From Typha latifolia (lineage: Eukaryota > Streptophyta > Magnoliopsida > Poales > Typhaceae): 64,000 bases of DNA. This document shows, piece after piece, positions 52,017-64,000 of the stretch (its first letter is position 1; each line of letters starts with the position of its first letter). The stretch spans positions 436,501 through 500,500 of the forward strand of contig CM034104.1 of NCBI GenBank assembly GCA_019914945.1, in the 5' to 3' direction. The notes beneath the pieces are model-generated. The model saw nothing but the letters and a program-made list of their open reading frames with translations. It was not told the DNA's origin and made no database searches. Made by a program: the position numbers and the translations under genes.

Positions 52017-54353
52017 TGTGCTCTACAATCCTTTAGATCTCTAGGTACCTCATATACCACATTTGCTGCATGAAGGGAACAATAAAGCAAACCTGTAAGC
52101 TAGTGGAGGAGAAGCCTCTCCTTCAATTTTGGTGTGCTTGCAGGATATCTGCCAACTTGTGATTCTTACCTTCACTTTAGCCATCTAATCCTGCTCCTGT
52201 AAGTTTGAGGAGGACCATTCCCTCCAATTTTGATTTGCTTACAGGATATATCATTTTGATTCTTCCATTTACTTAGACATTTATACTTCTTAATTTGCAT
52301 GCAAAGAAAAACGATACAACTGGTACTGGGTTTAAGCAGACGAGATGCAGCAAATTAGCAGACATTGTTTCTGTGGTTTGAGTCAAAGTCCACATCATTC
52401 AAATATAGGAGGAATACTAGTAAAGATCATTTCCATTCCTTTTTAAGTGGTACCTGGATGCAAAGTTGCCACTTAATCCATGAAAAATAAAATAACTACT
52501 GAATTAGGATTTCCCTGGCTGACATTACCACAGATCACATGTTCCAGATGGCTTTCAGGTTTGAACATTGAGGGGTTCAAGAATTTTTTGTTGTAACAAA
52601 TATATGATAAAGTTAAATTACTGTAAATTTTGCTAGCTGATGCATCTGAATAACGCTCATTTGCGTAAGACATTCTGCCACAAGAGTTGCAGCTATGAAA
52701 TCTCTCACTTCTGTTCCTCCAGATCATAAATATATTTGGATCAAGTTTGTCTCATGCGAAAGGTTTGTTCTCTGCCTTCTTTTCTGACTGATATTCAAAA
52801 TGATGAGTTTCAAAACAATTTTGAAACCTTATTCCTGAAGTCACTTGCACCTCTCAGTTACTGTACTGTGGGCTTTTGGAAGAACTTCTATTTTTAACTT
52901 TAGTTGGAAGACATTTTGTTGTATTCTTTGGTAGAACTACAAAATGATTAGTTCTATGTACATTATGGAATATGAATATAAAATCTCTAGGCAATACATA
53001 ATGACTAGATGCTATGGATGCATCTTATAGTCTCAACCAGCATTTATATGTAGGTTATGGTTTATCCAGAAGCATGCTTGGTATACAAAGCAAATGGCTA
53101 AGAAATTGCAGCTTTTGTAGGCACCAAGTGAAGCAGTCAAGCAGGCTCAGGAATTAAAACTTTGGAAGCCATGGCATTGTCAAGTACTTTGACACATTCA
53201 CTTAGTGATTACGTGTGGCAAGTAAGTTATTCTAATATAAGTAATTTCTCTTTGTCTGTTGAGTATTAATTCGAGCAAGTCTGGAAGTCCCCAGATGATG
53301 ATCATTTTTTGCCTAATATTCTGTAGAGCACTCTGCTTTGGCACTTTCTCAGAGACATTCCTTCACTAGTTTTCACATTTGGGTTCTATCAATTATGGTA
53401 AACGAAGTATGATAATAATCATAGTAGAGTATTAAATTTTTGTACTTATATTTTCCCATTATTTTCGTGCACAGTACATAAACAAGAATTTCCATGTTGA
53501 TGACTTTTCTTCTGGCTAAGGTTATACATATAGTGGCCAACATGCTAGATGGTTTATGCACCATAATCGCACATACCTAATTATGTTGTATGGTTCAGAT
53601 AGGGACAATAGAAGTGCTCAATTACACAATATTCCCTTCCTGTATTCTGGCAGCCTCATTATTCTACTTATGGCCTAAGACTGAAGATTGATTTTGAAGA
53701 TCTGATCTTCCACCAAAGTGTGGCTTAAGCATGAGGCTATTCAACCTCTTTATCTTTAAATAGTAGCGAGTAGCACTCAGTATATCATATACTGATATAA
53801 ATGTTTTTGTTTATGAGCTGTATATTTAAGGAATCAAAAGAGGAGGTAACAGCTATATCAAACAACAATAGAGGACATCTTTTAGTAATCCATGAACCAG
53901 GATCAGTGTAGAAGCTTGCTTTCTTAGAAGGTTTATTGAGGTCATCATTAGATGTCATATGGAGTATGGACCATGTGTATGCATTGGATGTCAAATAATC
54001 AACACAAGTATAAAGATCAAGTTTATGGATGAAAGAAGAATATGACAATGAGTGAAAAATTAAAACTTTAGACTGCTCAGGTAGTTGTTGAAATGGCACA
54101 AATTCAACTAAGAGGAAGCAGCTAAGATTTACTTTTTACTTAGTTATGATCTGAATGCCAATCTCTAGTATAAATAAGCTCAATCTTCAAATTATGTAAA
54201 TATGTAATAGAAATGAAGGCTTCGAGCAATTCAAATTTTCTCCTCTGTATATATTTCTTCTCTAAATGCTAACATAGAAGAAGGATATCATGTACATATC
54301 TATTGAAGAGCTACGCTTGATCTCCCTCTTGACTCAGTGCACATTTTGCATCG
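52017..54353. other. Convergent intergenic region
   Basis: Between the stop codons of the CCCH gene (+) and the GT47 gene (-). AT-rich, with no recognisable coding sequence, RNA or repeat beyond the expected 3' UTRs at both edges. Confidence 0.45.
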
Positions 54354-55793
54354 CTACCTTGGTTGACTGAAAAAATCATCCCACTCATGCTTTCCTCCCC
54401 TTCCCAGCAATGCATACTTCCAGCTATCCTCTTCTGTAAACGCTGGAGATACCCCTTCTCTAACCTTCCTTACCCTCTCAATCACTCCTTCCACTGCCAC
54501 ATCAAATGCATCCTTCTCACTCTCAATTTTATACCTTGGATCTTTATAAATCAACCTTGGTATCATACTTATAACTTCCTCCCTCATAGCTCTCACTTCC
54601 TCATCACTATATCTTTGCAGCACCTCCTCTATCCGCACCTTCCCTTCCCTCACCTCATCCTCAGATATGAATACTGAATACTTTGTATAGTCTTTTGGCA
54701 GATGCCATGTATACTGCACATACGCCGACCCCGGATGGAAGAACACAGGTACACAGCCCGCCACCATCGCATCGAATACGGACCGCCTTGTGTACGAGTC
54801 GCCTTGCGGCTGCAAGCAGAAGACTGAGTTCTGGAACAAGTTCATGACACTGCTTGGTGAATGGCACTTGCTCGCGCCGAAATCACACTCAAGAAGCTTG
54901 CAGTGGGCCGACGTCAGGCACTGGTCTATGATGCGGCCACGGATCGACGCCATCTGGTTCGGCCTCGGCGCCCCGGCGAAAGAGAATAGCCAAGGTCTGT
55001 TCATTCCCCTCATCTTGTTTTGCCAAGAGACTACTTCATAGTAGTTTGAAGGGTGGAAGTAAGTAGGATACGGTATTCCGAAATCATTACTATGCCATGG
55101 ACTAGATTCTATCACAAGCACTGTCATGTTCTTCGTCTCCGGGAGGAGCAAGAACTTGCTCCCCCAGTTGGTTTCCTCGTCGGTTAACCGTCGGAAGTCC
55201 CATGTTATCCTCCCTGCCACGAGGAAATGGTCTTTTCCGCCCATTGGGGCCCACTCAGGCCTCGACTTGAGCCATCGGACAAGGTCCAGTGAGGTTGAAT
55301 CCCGCATTGAGATATTGTATCCCCATAAGTATCGGGCAAGGTCGAGACCGACATAGTAAGGCACGAAGATGGCGGAGGCTCGGGAGGAGTCGGTGGTCAA
55401 GCACACGTACTGCTTCATCCGGTTGTGAAAGATGACTTCAAGGCTGAATTGGTTGGTGGCATACCACCCGGTATTGGAGAAAACACCATCGGCGCCGTTG
55501 AGCCGTGGGCCAAGGCCGGCATTGGAGATGAAGCGGCACATGTCGGTCCAAGCACTGAGGATGTGACAATCACGAAGCATATCGGAGTTGAACCGGTGAG
55601 GAAGGTCGTGGATGTAAATGTATCGACCAACACATTGATCGTTCAGCGATGGATGGTTCAACATGGAACTTTGCGTAGGAAATGTTAACTCGGAATGCTG
55701 AGAGTAGAAGATGATGAACCAGATGACACAAGAGATTGGAAGGAATGAACAGAAGGGATACCTTATTCTAATTTTTCCAAAACATTTTTCCAT
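54354..55793 (-). CDS. Exostosin-family (GT47) xyloglucan galactosyltransferase-like protein (KATAMARI1/MUR3 type)
   Basis: Intronless, 479 residues. Seen: a short cytosolic N-terminus, one signal-anchor membrane segment (about 13-32, [11 protein letters not shown]), then a lumenal exostosin domain with [68 protein letters not shown] and [19 protein letters not shown] followed by [10 protein letters not shown]. These are the hallmarks of the MUR3 subgroup of GT47, type II Golgi enzymes adding galactose to xyloglucan or related hemicellulose chains. The acceptor position cannot be read from sequence, and plants hold many paralogues. The coding sequence is GC-rich compared with its flanks, as usual for intronless monocot genes. 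Confidence 0.92.
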   Translation of the reverse strand: MEKCFGKIRIRYPFCSFLPISCVIWFIIFYSQHSELTFPTQSSMLNHPSLNDQCVGRYIYIHDLPHRFNSDMLRDCHILSAWTDMCRFISNAGLGPRLNGADGVFSNTGWYATNQFSLEVIFHNRMKQYVCLTTDSSRASAIFVPYYVGLDLARYLWGYNISMRDSTSLDLVRWLKSRPEWAPMGGKDHFLVAGRITWDFRRLTDEETNWGSKFLLLPETKNMTVLVIESSPWHSNDFGIPYPTYFHPSNYYEVVSWQNKMRGMNRPWLFSFAGAPRPNQMASIRGRIIDQCLTSAHCKLLECDFGASKCHSPSSVMNLFQNSVFCLQPQGDSYTRRSVFDAMVAGCVPVFFHPGSAYVQYTWHLPKDYTKYSVFISEDEVREGKVRIEEVLQRYSDEEVRAMREEVISMIPRLIYKDPRYKIESEKDAFDVAVEGVIERVRKVREGVSPAFTEEDSWKYALLGRGGKHEWDDFFSQPR

Positions 55794-58660
55794 GTCTAGC
55801 TTTCAGAACGGGGAACTATCTGAGGTGTTGGCATATGGTTGCAGGGGGGTTGTTTGATGAGGAGGAAGAAGCGACTCTTGGAGGTAGATTCATGTACAGT
55901 TCGGACGTTTGAGTTTGGCCAAGTATAGAATGTTATTATTCTCGGACAGCTCAAGATGTAAGTGCATTAATGGTAAGAGTTAAAGGAGAAAGAATAATTT
56001 TTAGAATAGAGAAGTGTGTGAATCAACAAGCTCTTGGAACGACCGAGGAGTTTTTTTATTTGAACAAACCGGGTCTCAGCTCCTGTTTCATTAGAAACTT
56101 AAACAAAATAATCTGCATCACAGATTACCACTACAAAGTTCAGAAATTGTGAAGGTATACTATATTTCTTACCTCATTAGTGCAATGTGATAGATATGAT
56201 CCTCTGTTCTCTAAGCAAACAAATGGTAAGCTTTTAGTATAAATTCTCATATCTTCTCTCTATAAATTCAAATAACCCCTTAACAAGAGCATGGAGAATT
56301 GCAGCTAATGCAGGGGCCAATACAATGAATTTTGAAGATTCCGGTGCACGTTTTAAAGAATCATGTAAACAGAGTGCTTGCCACGTTGGGTGGTACGTGA
56401 GATAAAGAAAGGAACAGAGAAAGCAAATTGTGACAAAATTAAGACTTCCAGGTTGCACTTGTTTGCTTCATCATATTATTGCAGAAAAGCTCAGGCTAAC
56501 CTTACTGAATTCCATTGTAGGTACGAATTAAATGAGACAATGCTTGCTTGTTTGTTTTATCACTGGACGGGCGTATTGCACAAGGCATCTTGTTTGGTAC
56601 GTATCATTCTCTGAGTGGATATAATTTATGTTCATTTCATTAATGAGCAGTTGGATAGAAACTAATTGACATCATAATCTCGTTTACAAACTCCTGAGAT
56701 GATAGCTGTTGATTGGAATAATGATTGGGCTTAGCAGTGTTTGGTTACATTATGAGATATAGGTGAGGCATGCACTACCATAGCGATTGGGTGAGGTTGC
56801 CGGTATATTTTGTTCTCTATTATTGGACATTAAAGAATAAATGAGACTTACATCTCTGAGCAAGATGTGCACGTGGCGAAGAAAGGTTTATATGTCCATC
56901 TAGTGGATGTAATAATAGTATAATACCCATGCGGTCTAGCAATTTTATTTTGTCCTTCAGTAAAGTAGAACATGGTTAGAATTTAGAAAGAAAGACAAAA
57001 GAACAGACTATTTAAGCATTCGAAAAGAGTAATTGAAATTTTTTGTGTAAACTCGGAAGTGGGAAGGATATTAGGTAACCTGCACAAATTATATAGTTTC
57101 CATGTCTATCTTTATGGCCCGGGGGCTACTGAAGCCTTTGCAATTCAACTTGCTTAGCACGCCTTTGCCTTGGCCTCCCACTCGTTCACACGTTGTAGAA
57201 AATGTCAGAACAATGTATACAAGTCATATTTGGGGTTTAACATATTTTTAGGGTAGTTATACCTAAACCTTATGAACTATTGCTCATATATATATATATA
57301 TATATATATGGTGAAATCTTTTCCCTTTAATTATTAGTTATTTTTAAAATAGTCCTTCTGTTAGATTTTTTAAAAAAAGCATGGATTAATATTAGACTCC
57401 TTGAAGTTCACTTTACCCTTATTTTTAAGAAAATAAAAAAAGATAGAAAAAATAGTAAAATAGTTATTTGATGTTTTTAGTTAATAAGAGGATGAGAAGT
57501 TTTTCATATTTCACGGGATAATTTGTACCAAAAAAGGTGATGTATATAATTATCTCTCTAAATTTTTTATTCGTCTCATGTAAAGTAGCATTACTGTGCC
57601 CTTTTCTTTTTGGCCTTTTCCAAATCAAATGCATCTAGTTGATTTCTTCAAGGTAATCTAACAACTATATGTATATCAGTATATATCCAACCACAAATTA
57701 ATGGCATCACATGAATCTTTTCAATAAATTGATGTTATTCAGCTGTAGCGTATGGAAGGTGGGCTTTTGCAACAACTATACTTATATTAGGTAGGAGCCG
57801 ATTTACAAATAGTTGGATTTGAATTCTATTTTGTTTGAATTTATAATGTCATCTACTTGCAGAATTTGACTTTTAGAAATCGAGTTCTACTTTGGGCCTT
57901 CAGATTTGGCTTTGTCCATTTGACTGTTCGTATACCTAGGCAACATTTGGAGTACTGTTTAGCATCAGAAGAGATTGCTTACAACGTATGTAAGAGTAGT
58001 TATGCACCAAGGCATTCAACAACTCCCAACGTAGACGAGGGCAAGGAATAGCTTGGAAGGCGGGCCACGACCACGAGATTGTTTTCGATTGTAAGCAAAG
58101 CTGATGATGATGTGGGTCCGGAGTTTGCTGAAAGAGTCGTTGGATCCCTCAACCGGGTTGATATGATAGGAGTTGACGTTGCTTGCCAGTTATCTACCAA
58201 ACCATGAAAAAGATTGATAAATTTATTACGAATACGAGAGGAGGCCTATTAGTTTTCAATTAATTGCCTTCCTGTCTTTATAACACATTAGCTAGACCTT
58301 TGAGATGTTCAAAGTTACACATCAATACCATCACTGAATAGGATATATTAATGGACAATGTGAGGGAAAATTGCATTTCGTATCTCGTACAGTTTTGCGT
58401 ACAGCATATCCCATATCCCGCGAATGAAGGACATCCTATGCCCTCCATTCCCACTTTATTTACGTTCCGTGCCCCACCATATCTCCTACCTTCAAGTATT
58501 CCTTTCCTTCTCTCTTGCATGCTTCTTTTTTCCAGTACTAATTCTCTCTCCCCTTTCATCCCAACCTCTCTTATCTGATAGTAGAATTGGATAACTTTTC
58601 CTCGCTATCTACAAGCGGAACACAGTTATCCCAGTGGGTAGCGCAATTTATTCCTCGCGG
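55794..58660. other. Divergent intergenic region between GT47 (-) and the rhomboid gene (+)
   Basis: Both flanking genes start at its edges, so both promoters lie here. AT-rich in the middle, with an AT microsatellite at 57286-57309. Open frames at 57857-58200 have no recognisable family. The DNA from about 58560 is the rhomboid leader. Confidence 0.45.
57286..57309. repeat. (AT)n microsatellite
   Basis: About 12 AT units in spacer DNA. Confidence 0.85.
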
Positions 58661-61600
58661 ATGCGGAGGCAAAGCAGCGGCGAGGTCCAGATAAAGATAC
58701 CAAAGCGCGGGGACAACTCCGTCCACCCCCTCGAGGTTACTCAGCCCGGACTTCCGTCCCCACCGCCACTGAGGGGGGATCCGCCTGCAAGAATTCGACG
58801 GCCGTTTCGGAGGTGGTCTCCATGGCTGGTGCCGATCTTCGTGGTGGCGAACGTGGTCCTGTTCATCGTGACCATGTACATCAACAATTGCCCCAAGAAT
58901 TCGGTCAAGTCATGTGCCGCTCGATTCCTCGGAAGGTTCGCCTTCCAGCCCACCAAGGAGAACCCGCTCCTCGGTCCCTCCTCTGCTACGTAAGCTTCTT
59001 TCTCTCTCTCCTCTCCCTCTAAATTTGCAGTCAGATGGTTGGAATGGGGAAAGATTTTATTTTGGAATCAAAGAGATAGTTGATGACTTAAGAATTAGTA
59101 AATGTTGTGAAGCCAAGGGAATTTATGGATCCTAGATTTTCTGTAAATTTCTTTGATACCTTGAGGTTAATTTAGCTTAGTTATTTTAAAGAAAGATCCG
59201 ATTTTGATTGTTGAAGACTGCCCAATTGCAGGGATCATGTATGCTTTCTCCATTTGGTTTGTCCTTCGAAGTCTGACTTTTCTAGTTGAATTTTGGCTCT
59301 TCTTGGAATCAACTCGCATCTGCTATGTTACTAAATCCTCCGGTGGAATTACTTGTTTTACCCTGACAAACGATGGAGTAGATTTTGGGGGATTCTAGTA
59401 GCTGGTCGCAGGAAGAATTTAAGGATGAAGAATATTGTGCCTCTTATATTTTGGACAACAAGTTTTCCCTTCTGATTCAACAAGAGTCAGAGGGAGAGCT
59501 TGCTCAGACTAAAGTTGTTGACACAATAAAATTGGGGACTTGATGCTATAATTTCTAAAACTATTACACAAAAATAAAGAGAATGAATAATAGAAAGTCT
59601 AACTTGATCTTTGATGAATTACAATGCTTGGTTTATTACCCACTAGTGTTAACTGGGAATCTTGAAGTAAAAAAATAGCTTATTGCCTGAGTTTTCTATT
59701 ATTGTACTTACGCTGATAAGAAGGATAGGAACTTTGAATAACTTTATATGTTCAAATTTATCAGGTTGGTGAAGATGGGAGCTCTAGATGTGAATAGAGT
59801 GGTTAAAGGGCACCAAGGATGGCGCCTGATGAGTTGCATCTGGCTACATGCTGGGGTTGTTCATATACTCGCCAATATGTTGAGTCTTCTTGTGATTGGA
59901 ATTCAACTTGAGCAAGAGTTTGGGTTTGGTATGTGGTGAATAATTTTCATTCAATTAGTATTATGATATGTTTTCTCACGGAAACAGTTTAGACCAGTAT
60001 TGCTGCATTTGTACCGTGGAGCATCTCTTTGAATGAATAAATCTTTTTCTCTCTGCTTCCACTGATTCTTGTTGCTTTTATTTTTGGCTTGTTCTGTGAT
60101 ATTCATGGACTTGTGGAACAACTTTTGTGTGGTGATTTTTCTCCTTTGAGGTTTTTGATAATTTCAATAAAGATGACTTGGGTCATATAGCAGTGGTTTA
60201 ACCAAATAACTCCTTTTGTATTAGCAGGTCAATTAACTATATTGTAAAAAAAATTGGGAGTACTACTGGACATTCCACACATATATTGGAGCACAAAAAT
60301 TGTTCCTGTGTAGTCTATAATTAACAAGAGCTGGCAAACATGCATATATCATTCCCATTGATCCTCTTTTTGCAAAAATTAAGATCTTGATCACTAGATC
60401 TCTAATCTGTTCTTGCCAGAGGTGATGTTTCTGATATGTATTACACTACAGGATTTTTATCTTTTATCAACCTCTAGGAACTTCTTATATGACAGTTAAT
60501 CTTCCATTCTTTCTTTATCCAATGGCAGCATGCCTCTATACATTCTTAAGTGAATTTTGTACCATTCATGAAGATTTTGCAATAGCTGCTTTGATCTATA
60601 TCCTCGTGTTTCTTGTATCTCATTCTATATATTAATTTATGCATAGTTTAGGAGTAATTTAAAATATTTCTTTCTGCTTATGCAGTGAAAATTGGTCTTT
60701 TATACGTCATTTCTGGGCTTGGTGGGAGCTTGTTGTCTGCTCTCTTCATCCAATCCAGTATCTCAGTTGGTGCCTCGGGTGCCGTTTTTGGATTACTTGG
60801 TGCCATGCTTTCAGAACTTATAATTAATTGGACAATATATGCAAATAAGGTAGTCATTTCTTTATGCTGCTCAGCAGCAGTGGTTTCTGGGTTTCTGCAG
60901 TATGTTCAGTTCTCTGATGCCCATTTTCTGTTGTCAGTGTGCAGCGCTGGTGACCCTCGTCTTTATAGTAGTAGTAAACTTGGCTCTTGGATTACTCCCC
61001 CATGTGGACAACTTTGCTCATATCGGAGGATTTGTCTCAGGGTTCCTTCTTGGTTTTGTTTTTCTGGTTCGCCCTCACTTTGGATATGTCAGCCAAAAAC
61101 ATGCTCCTACTGGATATCATAGAGGTCCAGTTAGACAGAAGCACAAGATTTATCAGTATATTTTGTTGATTCTCGCTGCCATCATTCTAACTGTTGGGTA
61201 AGTCACTGAAGATCATTTCTTAATTATGAATGGCAATGTGCCAACATCTTTGCTTGATAAGCCCACATGCCTTTTGATTTCACAAAAAATGTTATTTAGA
61301 AAGAAAGGTTTTCATTATCTACTGTTGGATCTCTGAATTCATTATTTCATTTTATCTCTTTGAACATAGTGGCTTCTGTGACAACTAGGAACATATAAAC
61401 TCGTGGAAACAATGATAAATCGTTTTCTATCTAGTTACAGCTGACTTTATGAGTTCTTACATGGCAGTCATTTCTGAGAAACAGCCTCTTCTGAATAGTT
61501 CTAACCATGTGTTGGGCTAGCTATTTTACTCCACTTAATAAGCCCTTCTGACACATATGAGACATTATTTTGTAGTATGAAGTATGAAATTCAGAATTTG

Positions 61601-62269
61601 CACTTGGCTAACCGACACTTTTATCTGGAAGTGGGAAGTTAACTAATGTAACAAGTTAGGTCAGATAATTGTTGGATTGTTAAGAAAAGACTAGAAATTT
61701 ATTAACAAATATTATACTCTTTCATTCATCAAATGTTTAGAGGATTTAATTTTTTCCATCTTCTTTCTTCTATTTTGCTGTTAGGTGATCCAAATATTTG
61801 CATTTGACAATTGCTTCTCTTTGACGGAAGGTTTTACATAAAATTTTGTAGGTTCACTGTCGGTTTGGTTATGCTATTTCGAGGGGTCAATGGAAATGAT
61901 CATTGTTCCTGGTGCCATTATCTAAGTTGTATCCCGACGAAGAAATGGAATTGCAATTCATCACCAACATATTGCGAGGTAAGATTCTTTGACTTGTATT
62001 GGCGCACAGGCACCTTGCAGATGTCTTCTCTTTTCTGTTTTGTTATTAAAGGCGCTGGATGATCTGCAGTCATGATTTAGAGGTGCATAAAAATGTTTAT
62101 ATGATCTTTTTTCTCTATAACTTTGATTCGTATTTCTTTTTCGCAGTCATTTATAGCTGGGAATACTGTGAACTTGACATGCGGAGGAAATGGAAAATCC
62201 CAAAGCTACTTCTTACCCAATGCATCTGATGCTCAGATTACAGAGTTGTGTTCCCAGCAATGCAGTTAA
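58661..62269 (+). CDS. Rhomboid-like intramembrane serine protease (RBL1-type)
   Basis: Six exons: 58661-58989, 59765-59928, 60686-60849, 60938-61197, 61852-61978, 62147-62269; 388 residues, close to Arabidopsis RBL1. Seen: a basic cytosolic N-terminus, first membrane segment at about 52-71, the loop motif [20 protein letters not shown] with the HxxxxHxxxN pattern, catalytic Ser195 in GASGAVFG, and catalytic His247 in DNFAHIGG, so the Ser-His dyad is intact. A seventh hydrophobic segment ([16 protein letters not shown]) is followed by a Cys-rich tail ([22 protein letters not shown]). Family knowledge: cleavage of membrane proteins within the bilayer in the Golgi/secretory pathway. The start was set at the first ATG; the longer upstream frame has only GTG. 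Confidence 0.93.
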
Positions 62270-63288
62270 GAAGGGTCCAAAATTTGCCTCTCTAAAATGA
62301 TTCTGTATGTAGATGCTAGGATGTACTTGTGCTTTGGTACCTTATAGCTTTACCTAGTATATATGTTTGCATGTGACACGACATACATTGCGTAGAATGG
62401 AACACAAAACTTCAGAAGAAAGACAAATATCATTTTGTATAACATCCATCTTATAGATATCATTCGACTCTTTGCCATGAAGGTTTATATTTCGGGCCGG
62501 CTCCCATTTCTCTCAGGTCTAACTTGCAGTCAACTTATCTTAGTAGCTAGCTGTGAGATATCGTTGGGGGAGGGAGAGCTTGTAATTTGTGACAGTATTT
62601 TTTAAAAAAAAAAAAATTCTTACCCCTCAAGCCTATTTGTTGTAGACTGGATAAAAAGACAAATCTTTCTTGTTCAAATCATCCGTGTATATAAGAATAC
62701 TATGAAAAATTCATCAAGAATCAACTTCAATATTTACAATCACAGTCTTTATTATGAGCTGATAAAATCTTACCATTAAACCGTAGTGGCTGAAGAGATG
62801 TACTCTCTACCATTTGAAATCTTTAATATCCAAAATGAGTATAATTAGATAATAATCAGTATCATATGATTTTTATTTCCTTGAAAATAATAAAGTATTT
62901 ATATGATTTTAAGAGTCAAATATATATAGGCGGGACAAAATATCAACTCTCAACTCTCTCGTTTGATACAAAGATACATAAATCTTAAATAGCCACGGAT
63001 AGAACGGTTGCCCAGGTGTGAGATCTTTTTTTTTTCGAATATCTAAGTGGCAATTGTTTATTGGCGGAGGTGAACAACAACGTACAACCTTCACTGTAGA
63101 GAACCCTTTCTTCGGTACAACGCAGCGTCTCTCTTCTTCTTGTTGCGGCTTATCTTCCAATCCGAACCTGGAATTCTCGAGCAGCCGACCACTCCCACCG
63201 GATAAAGAATCACCAACTTAGGCTTAAAGAGAGGAATCTTAGCTCTCTGCCTCCATGAAACCCTAGATATCTCTTTTTCCAATCCTTC
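62270..63288. other. Rhomboid 3' region and RNR1 promoter
   Basis: The rhomboid 3' UTR is probably the first 150-200 bases. A telo-box-like AAACCCTAGA at about 63258 lies just before the RNR1 start. An open frame on the minus strand overlaps the RNR1 5' end but shows no similarity to known proteins. Confidence 0.45.
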
Positions 63289-63966
63289 ATGAGAACGCCC
63301 ATGGCGACCAGAGCGGTGAGCGGCTCTTCCATCTTCCGCTCCGCTGGTTCTCCTCCCCTCTGCGCCTTCCTCTCCCTCCACCTCTTCCACCTCCGTCCTT
63401 CCGCTCTCTATGGTCATCCGCCTCCGGGGCTTTTCTCTGGTAACCTTGCCCTCGGGTATGGCGGCGGTAGCCGGTCCCGCTTCGCCCACAGCCTCGTCGA
63501 ATCCGTCATGGAGGAGCTCGAAGAGATTCGCGCCCGAAGACGAGTCCGGGCGTCTATCAAGTAGTCCTCATCTCTTTCGTTTTATTAGAATTACATTTGA
63601 GCGCAGTGGAACTTCACTTACATGTTAGAAGTGTTGAACTATCTATAATCTGCATGGTATTTTTATATCGTTCTTATATTAGTTTAATATGAGAATCTGA
63701 TCTTTTTAGACAAAAGTTGTAACTTTTAATCAGCTTGGATTTTTGGTTGTTGATCAACTTGAATTACTGGCCATAAGTTATATTAATGCTACATAAATGT
63801 TAGCAGGATGGGTTTATCCAGCACTAAGGAGTTATTTGACGTTAAATTGGAAAAGAAAACTTTGCAGAAAGGAGCATTGCTTGAATTTCGAAAAGATTCC
63901 CAAAAATCATTGCTTGCAGTCGCTTCAAAACCTGATGGGAAGAAAAATTGGATGGTGTACGATCAG
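63289..63966 (+). CDS. RNR1: Ribonuclease II, chloroplastic/mitochondrial (RNR1), 5' part only
   Basis: Two exons visible, 63289-63560 and 63807-63966; the rest lies beyond the window. Seen: an Arg/Ser-rich, acid-poor N-terminus (MRTPMATRAVSGSSIFRSAG) expected of an organelle transit peptide, then VMEELEEIRARRRVRASIK joined to MGLSSTKELFDVKLEKKTLQ and KKNWMVYDQ, which match the start of plant RNR1. Family role: 3'-to-5' exoribonuclease (RNB domain, not in the window) that matures chloroplast and mitochondrial rRNA and other transcripts; loss is embryo- or seedling-lethal in Arabidopsis. An alternative start lies four codons downstream at 63301. The second donor (CAG|GTTTTA) is predicted three codons after WMVY. 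Confidence 0.88.
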
Positions 63967-64000
63967 GTTTTAATAGAAACAACCTTGAAATTTGTTAAAT

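Noticed and set aside
57857..58200. Possible gene relic in the GT47-rhomboid spacer
   Set aside because: Frames on both strands look partly protein-like (for example EFAERVVGSLNRVDMIGVDVAC) but no family could be named and no splice continuity was found.

Overview
This is nuclear DNA from a flowering plant. Genes are split by GT-AG introns, mostly about 80-400 nt with AT-rich interiors, and several first exons are much more GC-rich than the rest of their gene (PAT16-like, rhomboid, RNR1). That 5' GC gradient, the codon choice and the protein families suggest a monocot outside the grasses (banana, ginger or palm type), but the species cannot be fixed from sequence alone. The region is gene-dense, about one gene per 4-5 kb, with microsatellites, a few small non-autonomous elements and one decayed LINE; no intact transposon was seen.

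Layout. 1.4-12.6 kb, + strand: a RING-H2 E3 ligase with a DUF1117-type C-terminus, an AVT1-type vacuolar amino acid transporter (11 coding exons), and a PAT16-like DHHC S-acyltransferase (7 exons). 12.6-20.5 kb is mostly intergenic, but two tiny minus-strand genes hide in it: a DVL/ROTUNDIFOLIA-like peptide (13943-14215) and a SIAMESE-related CDK inhibitor (17194-17409). 20.5-22.1 kb, + strand: a HAD-type pyrimidine 5'-nucleotidase. It converges on a 16-exon FAD synthase on the minus strand (22.9-29.7 kb), whose 1.6-kb intron carries a GC-rich foldback element. Then, all on the minus strand: tRNA-Asp(GUC), an intronless LISCL GRAS protein (SCL14/SCL9 group), and a 6-exon membrane protein of unknown function. 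A LINE remnant lies at about 39.95-40.9 kb.

41.6-46.2 kb, + strand: an ORP3-type oxysterol-binding-related protein. 47.1-52.0 kb, + strand: a 13-exon protein combining ankyrin repeats, a CCCH finger, an RRM, an OST-HTH/LOTUS-like domain and two RING-like Cys clusters; one intron contains about 300 bp of trinucleotide repeats. 54.4-55.8 kb, minus: an intronless GT47 xyloglucan galactosyltransferase-like protein. 58.7-62.3 kb, +: an active-site-intact rhomboid protease. 63.3 kb to the edge: the first two exons of organellar ribonuclease II (RNR1).

These are independently transcribed plant genes with no operon or pathway cluster. Themes that recur are cell growth (DVL peptide, SMR inhibitor), membrane and secretory function (AVT1, PAT16, ORP3, GT47, rhomboid) and RNA metabolism (CCCH/RRM protein, RNR1). 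All gene structures were joined by hand from splice-site consensus, reading phase and protein-family continuity; there is no transcript evidence.
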